In this document: one piece after another, positions 14,175-28,400 of the stretch
Position numbering within the stretch: position 1 is the first letter of the stretch
Layout: each line of letters starts with the position of its first letter
DNA from: Cunninghamella blakesleeana
Lineage: Eukaryota; Mucoromycota; Mucoromycetes; Mucorales; Cunninghamellaceae
Length of the DNA: 64,000 nt
Direction: 5' to 3'
Assembly: GCA_017871115.1 (NCBI GenBank)
Contig: JAFCIZ010000005.1
Span: 496,001-560,000, forward strand
The notes under the pieces: model-generated
What the model saw: only the letters and a program-made list of their open reading frames with translations
Database searches by the model: none
Told to the model about the DNA's origin: nothing
Position numbers and translations under genes: made by a program

Positions 14175-14917
14175 ATATATTATAATATAGATCATCTATA
14201 TATATGAACACATAATTTTAATAAAATATAATAAAAAGTATGATCATGGAAAAAAGAAATTAATTTTTTAATCCCCGTTTTTTTTTTTTTTTTTTTTAAA
14301 AAAAAATGACGTTGTGAATTTTTTTTATTTCTTTAACTTCTCCCTCTTTTTTTTCGTTCTCTTCCTTTTCTTGATATTTTTTTTCTTAATTTAACTACAC
14401 TATATTGGAAAGTAAAAGAAGAAAGAAGAAAAAAATATATAAAGTTTTTACTTCCTTTTTTATGGTAAGTAATTTCTTTTTATAAACTATTACATTTATA
14501 TTTCATCTATAAGCGATCAATTTTTTTTTTACAAAAATTTATATTAAAAAAAAAATACGTTTTCCATAAATATTTTTGGAAACTAATATAAACAAAACAC
14601 AAGTATAATGATAATTTGCTGATTTCAATACATCTTTATATATATATTTATATATACATATATATCTGATTTTTTTTCTTTTTTCTTTTTTTCTTTATTA
14701 TACATTTACATATATATATATATTTCTTTTGATGGACTTTACTATTAATATCATATATATACTCTTCCTTATATTCCCAGCCTATGGTCAATTACCTTTT
14801 TATAAACAAGATCGTTAAAACAAGAAAAAAGTATTTACCAACACCTAAACTATAAAAACTAAATAAAAGCATAGAACAACAAACATTTTAAAGAATATAA
14901 ATTAAAAATAAATAATT
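14175..14917. other. intergenic, tandem genes
   Basis: Spacer between RSC9 and CCR4. It has a poly(T)-poly(A) junction at about 14278-14306 and long T/C-rich stretches (14330-14390, 14670-14700) typical of fungal promoters. The final 100 bases before 14918 are A-rich and probably form the CCR4 leader. No gene seen. Confidence 0.45.
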
Positions 14918-17523
14918 ATGTCGTTTGATAAAGATAAAGATAATCAAATGAATGGTTATGCTATCCATAATCATCATGCTTTACAACAATTATACAACTC
15001 CTCTTTACAAAATAATTCTCCTGGTATCAATAGTCCTGTAAATGGAGTATCCTCTCCTAATCATATGATGGGAACTCCTACATACCAAATGTATACTAAT
15101 AACAATGCATCAAATAATGGAAGTAACAACAATAATAGTAATGCTAATGGCAATAATAACTCGTTTGCTCGTTATCCTATGATGTCTATGGCACAACAAC
15201 AAAAATTATCTCAACCTTTACCTTCTCATGGTATTGTGAATCATACTTCCTCACCAACAACACCTTCTGAGCTTAATTTAACTTTGGCTTTTGGTAGTAG
15301 TAGTAGCATTGGTGCTAATGGAACTAATACCGGTGGAAGTGGTACACCTACAAACTCAACACATTTATCTAAGCAGCTTTCTTATGCTCAACTTTCTCGC
15401 CAGTCTGCTTCTCCTCATCACCATGCTCGTACAGCTGCTCAAGTGGCGAGAAGTGCTCCTGTTTCTTCTACGGTAACTATTACTGATCCAAATAATCCAA
15501 GCAAATCTTTTTCAAAAACAAATGATAATAATAATGGTAAGTATTATAATAAAATAAAATAATCATAATAAACGATCATAAAAGGAAGAGAAAAAACCAA
15601 TGTAGGTCAAATTAATCAATGTAAAATGTACTATTTTTTAGTATCATCAAATAGTACTTTATGGACCACTTTAGATATGGGTGGTATGGGATTAAAAAAC
15701 CTTACTTCAGCAGTTTGTAATTATACATTTTTAACGGTCCTTTACATCAACCATAATAATTTGACCTATCTTACACCAGCCATTAGTCAACTTAGTCAAT
15801 TAAAAACACTTGACGCTTCTGGAAATAAACTAACTTCAATTCCTCCTGAAATTGGTTTATTGTTCAATTTACGTGAATTGCTTTTATTTGATAATAATTT
15901 AGTAACTATCCCTAGTGAACTTGGTACTTTATATCAGTTAGAGACCTTAGGTTTAGAAGGCAACCCACTCCAAGCGGATTTAAATAATTTATTAATGAAA
16001 GATGGAACACAAGCAGTTATTATGTCCCTACGTGAAAATGCTCCTGGTAAATACGCATTTATTAAGAGAAAATAATAATGTATTATATTTATTCAAAGAA
16101 TCGGTGTAAATTAACATTTAATTTATATACACATTATTATATTTGGTTTAGTTGGTGTACCTCCTCCTCATCGTGATTGGGTCACAATTGAAAATGATAC
16201 TTCCAACAACGACGCAGGTAAAGAAAAAAAAAGGGAAAATAGAAAACCATTTTCCATACATATTAATATGGGTAACAATTTTTCATTTATGAATTTTTAT
16301 TTTAAAAATACTTATATATAGATAAAATCACTGTACTTTGCTATAATATTTTATGTCAAAAACTTGCTAATCCACAAATATACGGTTATACACCTTCTTG
16401 GGCTATACAATGGGATTATCGTAAAGAATTGATTTTATCTGAAATTATTCACTGGAATACTGATATTGTATGTTTACAAGAAGTGGAAATGGGTGAGTAT
16501 GAAGAGTTTATTGGTGAAACCTTAAAGCATCAAGGTAACTATGATGGTGTTTTTTTCCCAAAATCTCGTGCAAAAACAATGTCTGAAAAAGAACGAAGAG
16601 TAGTTGATGGATGTGCCACGTTCTATAAAGCTGATAAGTAAGTTTTAAATAAATATATAAAATAATGGAATAAAATAAAAATGAATTAGAGGATAATATA
16701 TATTAATTTTTTTTCTTTGTTAACTTTTATTTTTATTTATTAAAAAAGATTCAATTTAATTGAATATCATTTATTAGAATATAATCAAACAGCTCTTCAG
16801 AGACCTGATTTTAAAAAGAGTGATGATATTTATAATCGTGTAATGACTAAGGATAATATTGCAGTTATGACAGTGTTGGAACATAAAGAAACATTACAAC
16901 GTATTTTGATAGCCAACTCACATATTCATTGGGATCCAACTTATGCAGATGTTAAATTAGTACAAGTGGGTATGCTTATGGATGATTTAGAAAAATTTGC
17001 AACCAAGCATTTAACACCACAGCCATCTACTACAACACCTTCATCACCAACCAGCAAAGATCGAAAACGACCTACTTATTCATCACCTACTGAATTGCCA
17101 ACTATTATCTGTGGTGATTTCAACTCAACACCTGATTCTGGCGTAGTAGAATTTTTCTCAAAAGGAGCTATTAAACAAGATCACAATGATTTTGGTACTT
17201 ATGTTTATGGTGATTATACAACAGAAGGACTTTCACATCCCTACTCACTTAAAAGCGCCTATGCTGGTTTTAAAGATTTGAAATTTACAAATTTAACCCC
17301 CGGATTTACAGGCATATTAGATTACATTTGGTATACAAGTAATACGGTTGATTCTTTATCTTTATTGGGGCCTATTGATAGTTCTTATTTAAGTAAAATT
17401 GTTGGTTTTCCTAATGCCCATTTCCCATCCGATCACATTCCAATCGCTGCTGAATTAAAAATCAAAACTCCCCGTACCGAAAAATTTGAAAAACCCAATT
17501 TTGGAGCTACTTCTAAACGTTAA
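14918..17523 (+). CDS. CCR4: CCR4 deadenylase (CCR4-NOT catalytic subunit)
   Basis: Exons 14918-15536, 15642-16046, 16152-16217, 16322-16637 and 16749-17523 give 726 residues. The N-terminal 200 residues are Asn/Ser/Gln-rich. Leucine-rich repeats follow (LKTLDASGNKLTSIPPEIG, LRELLLFDNNLVTIPSELG), which bind the NOT1/CAF1 scaffold in known complexes. The C-terminal exonuclease-endonuclease-phosphatase fold contains VLCYNILCQ, the catalytic Glu in DIVCLQEVE, NSHIHWDP, GDFNSTPDSG, LDYIWY and SDHIPI. The enzyme shortens mRNA poly(A) tails in the cytoplasm. A Ser/Thr/Pro-rich insert of roughly 35 residues (PSTTTPSSPTSKDRK) sits inside the nuclease domain, just before the GDFNS strand. Secure. Confidence 0.96.
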
Positions 17524-18140
17524 GTAACTTTTTTTCTTTTAGATTCTTTTTTTTCTTTTATTTTATTCGTACCTTTTTCATATTCTCTTCTCTTTTTATT
17601 ATCCTTTTATTTATCGACATTATGAACTAAGCAGTATATATTGTCGATAACTTTTGCTTTTATTCTTATTTTATCTTTATTATTATTTTTATTATTTTGT
17701 TCCTTTTCTTTTTTTATTGTACATTTTTTTTTTCCTTTCTTTCCTTTTTAAATTTCTTATTTTTTACTATTATTATTATTTCATTATTTTGTTTTTTTAT
17801 AGTTTATTTGTTTATTCGATATATATAGAAAAACTTTTACTTCTTCTAGCCTATCTCAACTTTAAAATATAAATAAATAACAATATATCAAAATAAGATA
17901 TATAAATATATATATTCTGGATTATAAATTCAAATACATTTTGATAAAAGTCCCAAACGTAAAAATGATAAAAAATGAACACACTTTGTATAATTTGAAG
18001 TTAATGCTACTTAATTCAGAGCAAAATAATAAGGTTATTTTTTTAAAATTCAGCTTTTTTTTTTTTTAAAATTCAGTATTTTTTTAAAAAAAAATTTTTT
18101 TCAACTTTTTTTTTTACTTATTTTATATATCATTAACAAT
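17524..18140. other. intergenic, tandem genes
   Basis: The first half is extremely T-rich and its open frame (17654-17872) is a Phe/Leu/Tyr artefact. A poly(T)-poly(A) junction and T tracts at 18056-18115 lie just upstream of the NOM1 start. No gene seen. Confidence 0.45.
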
Positions 18141-21100
18141 ATGGCACCTCCAGGTTCTTTTAAAAAGCCATTAAAAAAAAAAGGATATACACCGACACCT
18201 GGATCAGTACTTCCAAGTAGAATGAAAGAAGAACTAGACGATCTCGAACCTGGTAATAAATAATAATTAAAATTGAGATAAAAAATAAAGTTTTAGATCG
18301 AATAATTTTTTATTGATTTTTTTTTTCATATTCTTTTTAAAACATTATGAACATGTAGACGATAGAAAGTTTTCCAGACGGTATGTAAATAAGGCAACCA
18401 ATAGAAAAGAATTAAGAAAACAGAAAAAGTTGGATAAAACGAGAAAACGACAAGAATATCATGATCATATGCATCAAAGAATCAGAGAAAACAACAATAA
18501 ACGTAAAAATGGATCAATAGAAATGGAAACAAAGACCGCTAATCAACAGCAGCCCAACAAGAAACAAAAAGGAACGGCAACAACAGATAATAACCAAACT
18601 AACAAGAAGAAAGTGACTTTTACTGAGCCAAGCCAAGAAGAAGAAAAGAAAACAACAGCTTTACAAAACAAAAAGAAGCATAAAACCAGTCAACAAGCCC
18701 TTGGCCAACTGGCACGAACCAATCCACATTTATATTCACTTTTAGATGCTGATAATTTAATTGAAGGGAAAAGTGATGATGCATTACACCAGGATGCTTT
18801 CGAAAAGGACGATCGTGATATTGCTTACTGGGAAAAAAAATTAGGCATGGATAAACAAAAGAATAAAAAATATGGTAAAGCCTTTGCTGAGGACGGTTTG
18901 TTGGATATATTGGGTAGTATTGGATCAAACGATAATGATGAAACACATTCTTCAACAATGGATGATGATGATATGGAATACCTTCGTCAAAAGAGGTTAA
19001 AAAGAAAACAAACTCAACAGCAAATGAAAATGGAGCAGGATGCTGAAGATGTAAGTTTATTTTTTATTTACAGAATAAGAATTAAAATGAAAGAAATATT
19101 CAATTATAATTAATTACATTTTAATTTTTAATTTTTTCTCGAAGAAAATGGATAATTTATTTGCTGATATGGATTCTAGTGAAGAAGAAATTGATGATGA
19201 TGATGATGAAGATGAAGACGATGATGAAAATGAGTATGATGAAGATCTCGATATGGTTGACAGTGAAGATGAAGAACAGGAAGAAGATAATGACAATAGT
19301 GATGAAAGTGGAACGGAACCTTTAGAAAATGAGCATAATAAAAAAACAGAAACTAAGGTGGAAATAAAACCTATATCAGAAGCGCCACTTACTACTACCA
19401 CAGTAACTAAATATATCCCACCTCATTTAAGAAAGAAAGCAACAACAAAATCTGAACAACAAATAAGACTTCAAAAACAGCTCCAAGGTCTTCTTAACAA
19501 GCTTAGTGAAAGCAATATGGAAAATATATTATTAGATATTGAAAAATTATATACTGATTATCCCAGAAATGGTAAGTACATACACACGGATGTATATATT
19601 GAGTAAATCTATTATTTATATTAGCAAATGACGTGTATATTAATCATATTATTATTATATTTTATTTCATTTTATGTACCAATCTACTTTAGATGTAAAT
19701 TCAACTGTAACTGAACTCATTTTAAATTCTATTTCCCAAAAGTCAAATTTATTGGATTCATTTGTTATTACTTATGCAACCATTGTAGGCAGTTTATATA
19801 GGTTGATAGGCATAGAATTTGGTAAGTTTTATATATATAAATATATATGAATGTACTAAATATATTTAAATCATAATTTTTTTTATACCTTTTTATTTTA
19901 TTTTTAATTAGCGGCTTATTTTGTGCAAACTCTGGTAGAATCCTTTGAAAAAAACTATAAACAATCTCAACTTTCCATTGCCAATCACGATGATCAAAGT
20001 GATGAAGGACCAGCTGGTGCTAAAGAAACAAAAAATCTTTTAACATTGACTATAGAATTATATAATTTCCAAGTAATTTCTTGTGTATTGGTTTATGATT
20101 TGGTACGATTATTGATTGGAAATTTAGATGAACAAAGTGTTGAACTTTTATTAAAGATTATCAGAAGTAAGTAATTTTAATATACATACATCAAATTGTA
20201 TTTTAGAAAATAATAAATGGTGAACTAATTTTATTATTGTGTATTTCTTATTTATAGCATGTGGACCTCAAATGAGAGCAGATGACCCAGCCTCGTTAAA
20301 AGATATTATTGATGAAATTCAAAAAGAAAGCAATAAGCGTGATCCTTCGACTATAAGGTAATTGCTTATCTATAAAATAAAATAAAAAGGTATAAAAAAA
20401 ATATGAAACAAAAAACTAAATTTATAAATATTATATATATATATGTGTGTGTGTGTGATATAAAGTACTCGACATAAATTTATGCTTGAAACTATTACAA
20501 ATGTAAAGAACAATAAATTCAAAAGTGGTGAATTAGCAGCAAGGCAAAATGATAAAGAAATGGTCATGAAAATGAAAAAGTTCTTAAGCGGTCTTGGAAA
20601 GAAACGTACTGTTCGAAGCGCAGAACCATTACGTGTAAGTCTTGAAGATATTCGTCAAATTGATACTAAAGGTAATGAAAGCGATTATAACAAATTTAAA
20701 ATATAAAATCATTTGATTTTTATTTTTACTAATATCTTTTTATTAAATTATATCCATATTCATGTTATATCATTATTGTTATTATTACTATTTTTTCAAA
20801 CTAGGTAAATGGTGGTTAGTTGGTGCTTCATGGAAAGCTAATTTAGTTGGAACTGAAAGTGAACATGCAAAGAAAAAGAATGTTAAATTGGCTAGTGATT
20901 TAAAGAAAGATCAATCTTTACAAGAAGTTTTACTCAAATTGGCTAGAAAACAAGGTATGAATACTGATATCCGAAGAAGTATTTTTATATCTATTATGGG
21001 TGGTGAGGTACGTTATATACATATGAGTAACCAATTAAAAGTAATAATAACGACGTTAAAAAATAACAATAATAATAATAACATTAATAACAATAACTTT

Positions 21101-21887
21101 TTCTCTCTCTCAAAAATAATATAGGATTATTTGGACGCATTTGAAAAGTTAATGAAATTAGGATTAACCGAAGTACAACAACGTGAAATACCTCGTGTTT
21201 TATTACAGTGTATTGGAAATGTAAGCTTGAAAAAAAGATGGAGAGATGTATTTATTGTATGGTTGCCATTATTATGATTTATATATTCACGCACTTCTTA
21301 TTTTTATTATTAAAAACCTTTTATAGGAAAAAACATATAACCCTTATTATACCTTTGTTAGTCGACGATTATGTGAATACAACCATTCATACAAAGTAAC
21401 ATATCAATATTGTTTATGGGATTTCTTACGTGAAATTGGACAAACAGAAGTTGGAGGATTAGAACGATCACAAAATGAAGTAAAAGGATCTGATATGAAA
21501 AAATCAGTTCGTCTCAGTCGTGTTGTTAATATTGCAAAATGTTATGCCAATTTAATTGTAAACAAAACTTTGTCATTAACTCTATTTAGAACGATCAATT
21601 TTATGTCTTTAAGCAACCAATCACAAATCTTTTTAGATGTCTTATTTTCCAACATTTTATTATCTTTACAATCAAATATGGATGATCTCAAGGATATCTT
21701 TTTAAAAGTAGCTCAATTACCTACTTTAGCTCAAGGCTGTTTATTGCATTTACAAGGATCTTTATTAAAAGGAAATAGAGCTGCTTTAAACGAAGATGAA
21801 TTACAAATCATTCAAAGCCAATGTAAAATTGTGAAAACCATACTTAAATCTTCGCCATCTGCATCATCATCATCATCTCTGTATTAA
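18141..21887 (+). CDS. SGD1: nucleolar MIF4G/MA3-domain protein (NOM1/Sgd1 family)
   Basis: Ten exons (18141-18252, 18359-19050, 19145-19571, 19693-19821, 19912-20166, 20258-20357, 20466-20671, 20805-21007, 21125-21220, 21327-21887) give 926 residues. The lysine-rich N-terminus carries RKEXRKQKK-type nucleolar signals. An acidic Asp/Glu block lies around residues 270-330. The signature YIPPHLRKK then leads into MIF4G helices (LLNKLSESNMENILLDIE; ISCVLVYDLVRLLIGNLDE) and RHKFMLETITNVKNNK. The C-terminus has an MA3-type helical half. The family works in 18S rRNA maturation with the DEAD-box helicase Fal1/eIF4AIII; yeast Sgd1 is essential. Firm call; the acceptor of exon 3 could shift by a few bases. 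Confidence 0.93.
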
Positions 21888-22418
21888 AAAAATTGCAATT
21901 ATTCATTTTTTATTATTATTATTTCAAAATTACATCATGTTTATTTTAAAAATTATACAACGTAGCAATATTCAGACTTTAGCGAACACTAATTTTTGTA
22001 TAAAGCAATATTTTAATTAATATATATATTTACACATTTTACTTAATAAAATATGAAAAAGCATTTATCTTTTCTTCAAAAAAAAAAAAAAAAAAAAAAA
22101 AGCATGATAGCACATTCATATCGTGAATTTTTTATATACATCTTGTCTATTAATGCTCCGATTTTTTTTCTGCAAGATTTTAAGGACAAATTTGAATATC
22201 TATAAAAAATGACTTAAAATTTATTTAAAAAATTAAAGTATTAATTAAAACTTGTATAAATAGAATATTTAAATATTATAGGTATGTGATACTTTTTTTA
22301 AGAAAAAATATAATTATTAAATAGAATACAATAAATATTAAAACTGAAATAGGAAATTAAAATATAGAAAAGTTAAATCGTCAAAAAAGGAATATATTTT
22401 TGTGGGTATGTGCAAAAT
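21888..22418. other. intergenic, convergent gene ends
   Basis: Shared 3' spacer of NOM1 (plus) and the SLM1-like gene (minus). It contains an A22-type tract at 22079-22101 and AT-rich sequence suited to polyadenylation on both strands. No gene seen. Confidence 0.45.
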
Positions 22419-24929
22419 TTACTTGGATGTAGGCTGAATATAATGCGAATTACTGTGAACAATTCTATATGGTTTAGTATTTTTCGTGGAAGGTGAAATC
22501 GTTGCAGTGTTACTACTTGAAGAAGCAAGATTGGTAGAAGATTTCATGGCGGAGGAAAAAGTAGGTGATTTCATTGAAGCAAAAGTAGGCGATTTTAAAA
22601 CATAAGTACCAGGCCTTGGTGTCATAGGATAAGCAATTACTGGAGAGAGAGTACCATGAGATTTGGCCATTTCTTGATGGATGCTTTGTGGAGAAGTAAT
22701 ACCAGCAAAAGGCCCATCTTCGTCATCATCATCAACAATAGGTTGTCTAAATTGTATTTTAGGTCGATATTTTTGAGAACAGTTTGTTAAATGTTCCAAC
22801 CATATTTGCATATCATTCGCACATTTTGCTCTTAAAGTGATGTTTTTTCTTGATCGGTTATTATTTCTCTTGAAAGATTGTTGAAAGGGTTGTAATTCTT
22901 TTTCTCCATTCAAAACTTCTATAGGCTGAGTAGCAGTTGATAATGAAGATGAGGAAGAAGTAGGTTGAAGTTGAAAAGTAAGATCATGGTGATGTACTTT
23001 AGATGATAAGGTTGTTACATTATAGTCTGGTACAAATATAGTAGATGTTGGATGTGATGGATATGATTTTGGATTACGATATTCATGTAAAAATCCAGCT
23101 ATTTTTTTATAAAAAAATAAAAATAAAAAAGTGAATCAATAATTAATGCCATAATTCTTATTTTATTTTTTTTTACTGATGTTACTATTATTATAATCAT
23201 TTTACCTGGTGTTAGTACATAAATATATTCGCTCCAATTATGTAACACAGAGGATCTTCTTTCCATAGAAGCAGCATATAATGGGTGTACCAATGGGTGT
23301 GAATGATTAGGATACTGCAATTTATCGGGATGACGATAAGCAGCATGTTCTGATATTAATTGATTTTTACAATGTTGGGAAAAATAAATCCAATCTTGAT
23401 CATTAGCAACATTATTAACTATTTGTAAAAGTTTTTCCATACCACGATCAACACCTAATGAGCTTTCTTCTCTTAACTTATATAATTCTGTAAAAAAATT
23501 GCGCAACTCTTCTATTATTTGCTTCTCTAATGTCATTACTTCACGCTGTAATATAACAATAGCTTCATGCATTTTATTTTCTTGTTGATATACTTTCATA
23601 ACTTGCTTAACTACGCCTATTTTTTAAAATAAAATAATAATAACAACATAAAAATAAAAGAACGGCGATTTTATTAATATTCTTTTCTTATTGTTTTTTT
23701 CTTATCCTTTTTTTATTCTTTTCCTATCCCTTTTTCTTTTTTATAAAATACATTGTTGATCACTTACGAGTATTTATTAACCATGGATCTTCTTTTGTAC
23801 TACCATTATCAGGATATCTATCAAAATAAGCCAATTGCTGAGCCAACTTGTGTAAACGTCTTGCAGCCTCGTCTTTTAATTTTGATAATGGAGCAATAGA
23901 AAGTCTATCATTTGAGCGGATTGATTTTATAATTGTTTTTAATTCATGTTTTATGTTTGTTAATAATGATAGTCCTTTTGTATGGATAAAAGTAGCATAC
24001 TCAGCATGATCTTTTGCGCTTTTTGTATGATAAGATTGCCATGTATCACATATTTGCCGAATTCCACCAGTTTTACTAAACTGTGCCTGAACTAAACTTG
24101 TATATTGATGATGAGTAGATGATCGACTTTTTGGGAAGCTATTAATATTATCATCTTCAGTATTAGTTATGTCATTGCTATCTTCGTTAATGCTGTTTTC
24201 AATTTGATTGTTCTCATTATTGATAGTATTTACATTATTATTATCATCGAAAATTTTATCAAAATCAAGTACACTGTCAAATTTTTGATATGCTTTTACA
24301 AATTGAACTTCAGCTGCGGTTAATGCTTCAAATTGATTATGCAGACATTTTGTAATATAATCCCAAGTTTCTAAACGCTCTAATAACATTTTGACGGGCT
24401 GTGTTCCATGTAAAACATTAGCTGATTCGGGTATAATATAATCAAAAGTAAAAGGGTATTGAATTTGTTGTGGGCAAGTAAATTCAGGTGGTGGTAGTTC
24501 AATTGTAGTGTTACTATTGTTATTATTACTAGTGCTTCTATTATAAATAAAATCTGAGTTATCGCTTGCAGGTGAAGATGGTGAAACAGGAACGGATGAA
24601 GTAGAACACGAAGAAGCAGACGATGCAGAAGAAGAAGTTAAAGAATAAGAAGAGTCCAAAATATATAAACCATTATTATAACTTGTGTTTTTTGTACTTG
24701 ATAAATTAGTTAAAGTGGTAGAAGGTGGGAGTAGATTGAGCTGTGAGAGAGAAGGGATTAATAGATTAACGGAAGAACTTTGAGGTACTTTTTGGTTTGA
24801 TTTTTGAATAAACTCAGATAATGGTCTTTTATTATTATTACTGGTTGCCGTTGGTGTTGTAGCACTATTGACTGGTGATACAGTCCCACTACGTGAGACC
24901 CAAGATCTTCTATTTAAAAAATTTTGCAT
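22419..24929 (-). CDS. SLM1: SLM1/SLM2-like PH-domain protein (PI(4,5)P2 and TORC2 effector)
   Basis: Three exons (24929-23768, 23616-23206, 23098-22419) give 750 residues. A Ser/Thr-rich N-terminal 140 residues leads to a long helical (F-BAR-like) region: LERLETWDYITKCLHNQFEALT, with the rest of the helix cut here to 20 at most, then EIKHEL-type helices to about residue 530. The split PH domain begins WSEYIYVLTPAGFLHEYRNP, continues with SYPSHPTSTIFVPDYNV and ends NITLRAKCANDMQIWLEHL. This matches the Slm1/Slm2 arrangement in yeast, where the proteins bind PI(4,5)P2 at eisosomes, recruit Ypk1 and are TORC2 substrates. The C-terminal tail is Ser/Pro-rich (SPTFASMKSPTFSS), likely phosphorylated. 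The divergent neighbour is the first cation ATPase, with a 501-bp shared promoter region. Confidence 0.82.
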
Positions 24930-25430
24930 ACTAAAAAAAAAATTAGGGAAAAGAAAAAGAAAAAAAATGTTGCCCTTTAAATTGAATTTAAGAGAATTTA
25001 AATAGGCTATTTTTTAAGAATAAAATTGCATTTTTAGCAGCATTTTAAACATAATAAAATAAAAGTAGTTGGATGATATTTAAATAATAAAAGTATTTCT
25101 TTTTAAATATATATTTATATATATTTATTATTTCTATATTAAAAATATAAAGTATAATTTTAAGTAAGTTTTCATTATTAATAGTATTTATTTATTTTAC
25201 GTACAAAGAATTCAAAATTATATCCTCACAAGCGCATAAATTCTCTTTGATACAGTAAACCTCACAAGATTTAACATCCGAAACAAACTTACTTATTTTT
25301 ATTACGTTATTAAAATAAACCAATGTAAAAAATACCCTTATTATATAAATAATAATAAAAAAAACTTTTTTAACTTTTTTTTCCTTATTATATATATCGT
25401 CATTTTATAAATTTATTATTTTAAAAAAAA
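24930..25430. other. intergenic, divergent promoters (SLM1-like / ATPase 1)
   Basis: Only AT-rich sequence is seen. CCTCACAAG appears twice (25224 and 25260 region), in the part likely to serve the ATPase promoter. A T tract and an A tract directly precede the ATPase ATG at 25431. Confidence 0.35.
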
Positions 25431-28400
25431 ATGAATATAGATTTAATTAAAAAAAAACATTGGCATACCTTGTCTATTGATGAAATAACAACAAATTTAC
25501 AAACATCCTCTGTAACAGGATTAACTACAGAACAAGTGAATCAACGCCGAGAAATTTTTGGATTAAATGAAATATCGTCCGATGATGGACCAAAATGGTT
25601 AAAAATTGCCCTAAGACAATTGGTAGATGTCATGAATTGGATTTTTATCATTTTTGGTGTTGCTTGCTATGTATTATCGGATTACCCTACTGGAACAATG
25701 TTACTAGTTATTGCTATTTTAAATTTTTATTTATCTTTTTCCCAAGAATATGCTGCAGAACAAACCTTGGCTGCTTTAAGAAATTTATCTTCTCCAATGG
25801 CAAAAGTTATAAGGGATGGTCATCCTATTGATATTAAATCAAATGATTTGGTTCCTGGTGATTTATTAATGATTAATCATGGTGATTCTGTTGCTGCAGA
25901 TCTTCGCTTAACAAAGATTTCAAATTTAGAAGTGGATGAATCTCTCTTAACAGGTGAATCTGTGCCAGTGAATAAAGATTTGGCGGTGCTTGAAAATTTA
26001 GGTAAAATATTATTTTTTGATCATTTTAAATTTTTTCTTTTTCTACCTACTTCTTTTTCTACTTCTTTTTCTACTTATTTTTCTTCTTATTTTTTTTATT
26101 TCTATTCCATCACCTTTCTCTTTACTTATTATTATTACTATTTATATTCACCCATATATCCTTATTATTATTTTTATTATTTTTGCTTATTATGATTTTT
26201 TTTATTCTTATTTTTTATTCTCCAAGATGAACCACTTGGTGATAGATTAAATATGGCATACAGTTCAACCGTCATAGCTGGGGGACATGGGCAAGGTATA
26301 GTAACTGCTACAGGAATGCATACTGAAATTGGTCAAATAGCAACAAAACTAAGCCAAGCAAATAAAGAAGGTGATACCACTCAAATCCAAAAATCACTTA
26401 ACAAGATGTATATTGCTCTTATGGTAGCGGCTGTTCTTTGTGTTATTATTGTATTGGCTTCTGTTAAGTTTCAAGCTAACTACGACGTTGGTATGTATTG
26501 TATGACGGCAGCTATGTCTGTACTACCTGCTGGTCTGACAACGGTGATGACAGTTACTCTAGTTATGGGTGGGAAAGAAATGGCTAACCAAAAGGCTGTG
26601 GTACGTAAATTAAAATGTCTTGAAACTCTTGGTTCTGTGACAAATATCTTTTCTGACAAAACTGGTACTTTAACAATGGCTAAAATGGTGGTGGTTCGTT
26701 TCTGGACATTACAAAATGGCTTTTATTATGTAGAACCTAATGGATTGGCTCCTAAAGGCGATGTATATCATACTGATGGTTTAACAGATAAAACTGAAGA
26801 TATTCATTTACACGGTACAAAATTAGATAAGTCATCATCCTCCGCTAATAATAATACTCTCCCTCAAGATATCAGCGATTTGGTTCATTGTGCAGCTCTT
26901 TGTAATATGTCAAGTATTCACCAACGTACACCTAGTGAAAAAAATGAAAGTAGTTCAACTCTTGTTACAAGAGAAAACGATACTGCTGGTGATAATACTA
27001 TTGAAAAAACAAAAAGTAAAACCATGGATAATGATGAAACAGAATCAGATGATTGGATAGCCAGTGGTGCTCCTACTGAAGTATCTCTTCAAGTATTTGC
27101 TCACAAATTTGGTATGGGAAAACCTGATTTATTAAAGAATGGATGGGAAATTATTGCCGAATATCAATTTGATTCTACTATTAAACGTATGTCCACTTTA
27201 TGTCTCAATAATAACAGTAATGATGATAAAAAGCTTGTCTTGTTTACAAAAGGAGCTGCTGAACGTGTAATTACGTTATGTTCGAATTTGGAATCTGATG
27301 CTGTTCGTCAAGAAATATTGAAGAATGTAGATGTATTAGCAGCAAAAGGCTTACGTGTAATGGCTTTAGCTTATAAAAGAATTGATATGGACATGGAAAA
27401 GGCTAAATTAATGAAACGAGATGAGATGGAAAACAATTTGATCTTTATTGGTCTTACTGGTATTTATGATCCTCCAAGAGCTGAATCTCGTGCTGCTGTA
27501 GAAGAAGCTCATCGTGCAGGTATTTCAGTCCACATGTTAACTGGTGATCATGAAATTACAGCCACTGCAATTGCAAAAGAAATCAATATATTAAATGAAA
27601 CTACCATGTCCAAGGAAACTATTCGTAAATTGGTAATGACTGGAACACAATTTGATGCCATGACAGATGAAGAGATCGATCGATTGGAAAGATTACCTTT
27701 AGTAGTAGCAAGATGTTCACCTGAAACCAAAGTTAAAATGATTGAAGCTTCTAAAAGACGTAAAAATATATCAGCAATGACAGGGGATGGTGTCAACGAT
27801 TCTCCTTCATTAAAGATTGCCGATGTTGGGATTGCTATGGGTAAAAATGGAAGTGATGTTGCCAAGCAAGCATCAGATATTATTTTAACAGACGATAACT
27901 TTGCTACGATTATTCGAGCCATTGCTGAAGGAAGAAGAATTTATCAAAATATGCAACGCTTTTTACTTTATTATTGGGTTTGTTTAGCTGGTAGTGCTAT
28001 TGTCGTCCTTATTGCCCTTGTCGTTCGAGACCCATCAGGCAGATCAGCAGCACCACTCTCCACATTACAAATGATTTTAATATATATATGTATCACCCCA
28101 CCTGCTGGCGCCCTTAGTATTCAACCTGCTTCTAAAACTGTGATGATGGAACCACCACGGCCACCTACTGAAAGCTTATTTAATAAAGAAATTCTCTTGG
28201 ACACCTTCTTTTATTCTTTAGCTACAGCATCCATTTGTGCAATAGCCTTTTTTATACCGCTTTATACAGTGAATGGATATGGTGTACAAGGAGTGAATTG
28301 TGATTCCAATTATCAAGTTGGACTTTGTGATACCTTATACCGTGCTAGAGGATCAATGCTGGTTACTTATTTGTTGGCATCTTTGGTTACTATGCCCCAT

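Noticed and set aside
27548..27922. Open frame of 124 codons antisense to ATPase 1, repeated at 34457-34831 antisense to ATPase 2
   Set aside because: It is a shadow of the conserved ATPase coding strand. Its duplication follows from the 1,400-bp identical tract and is not independent evidence of a gene.
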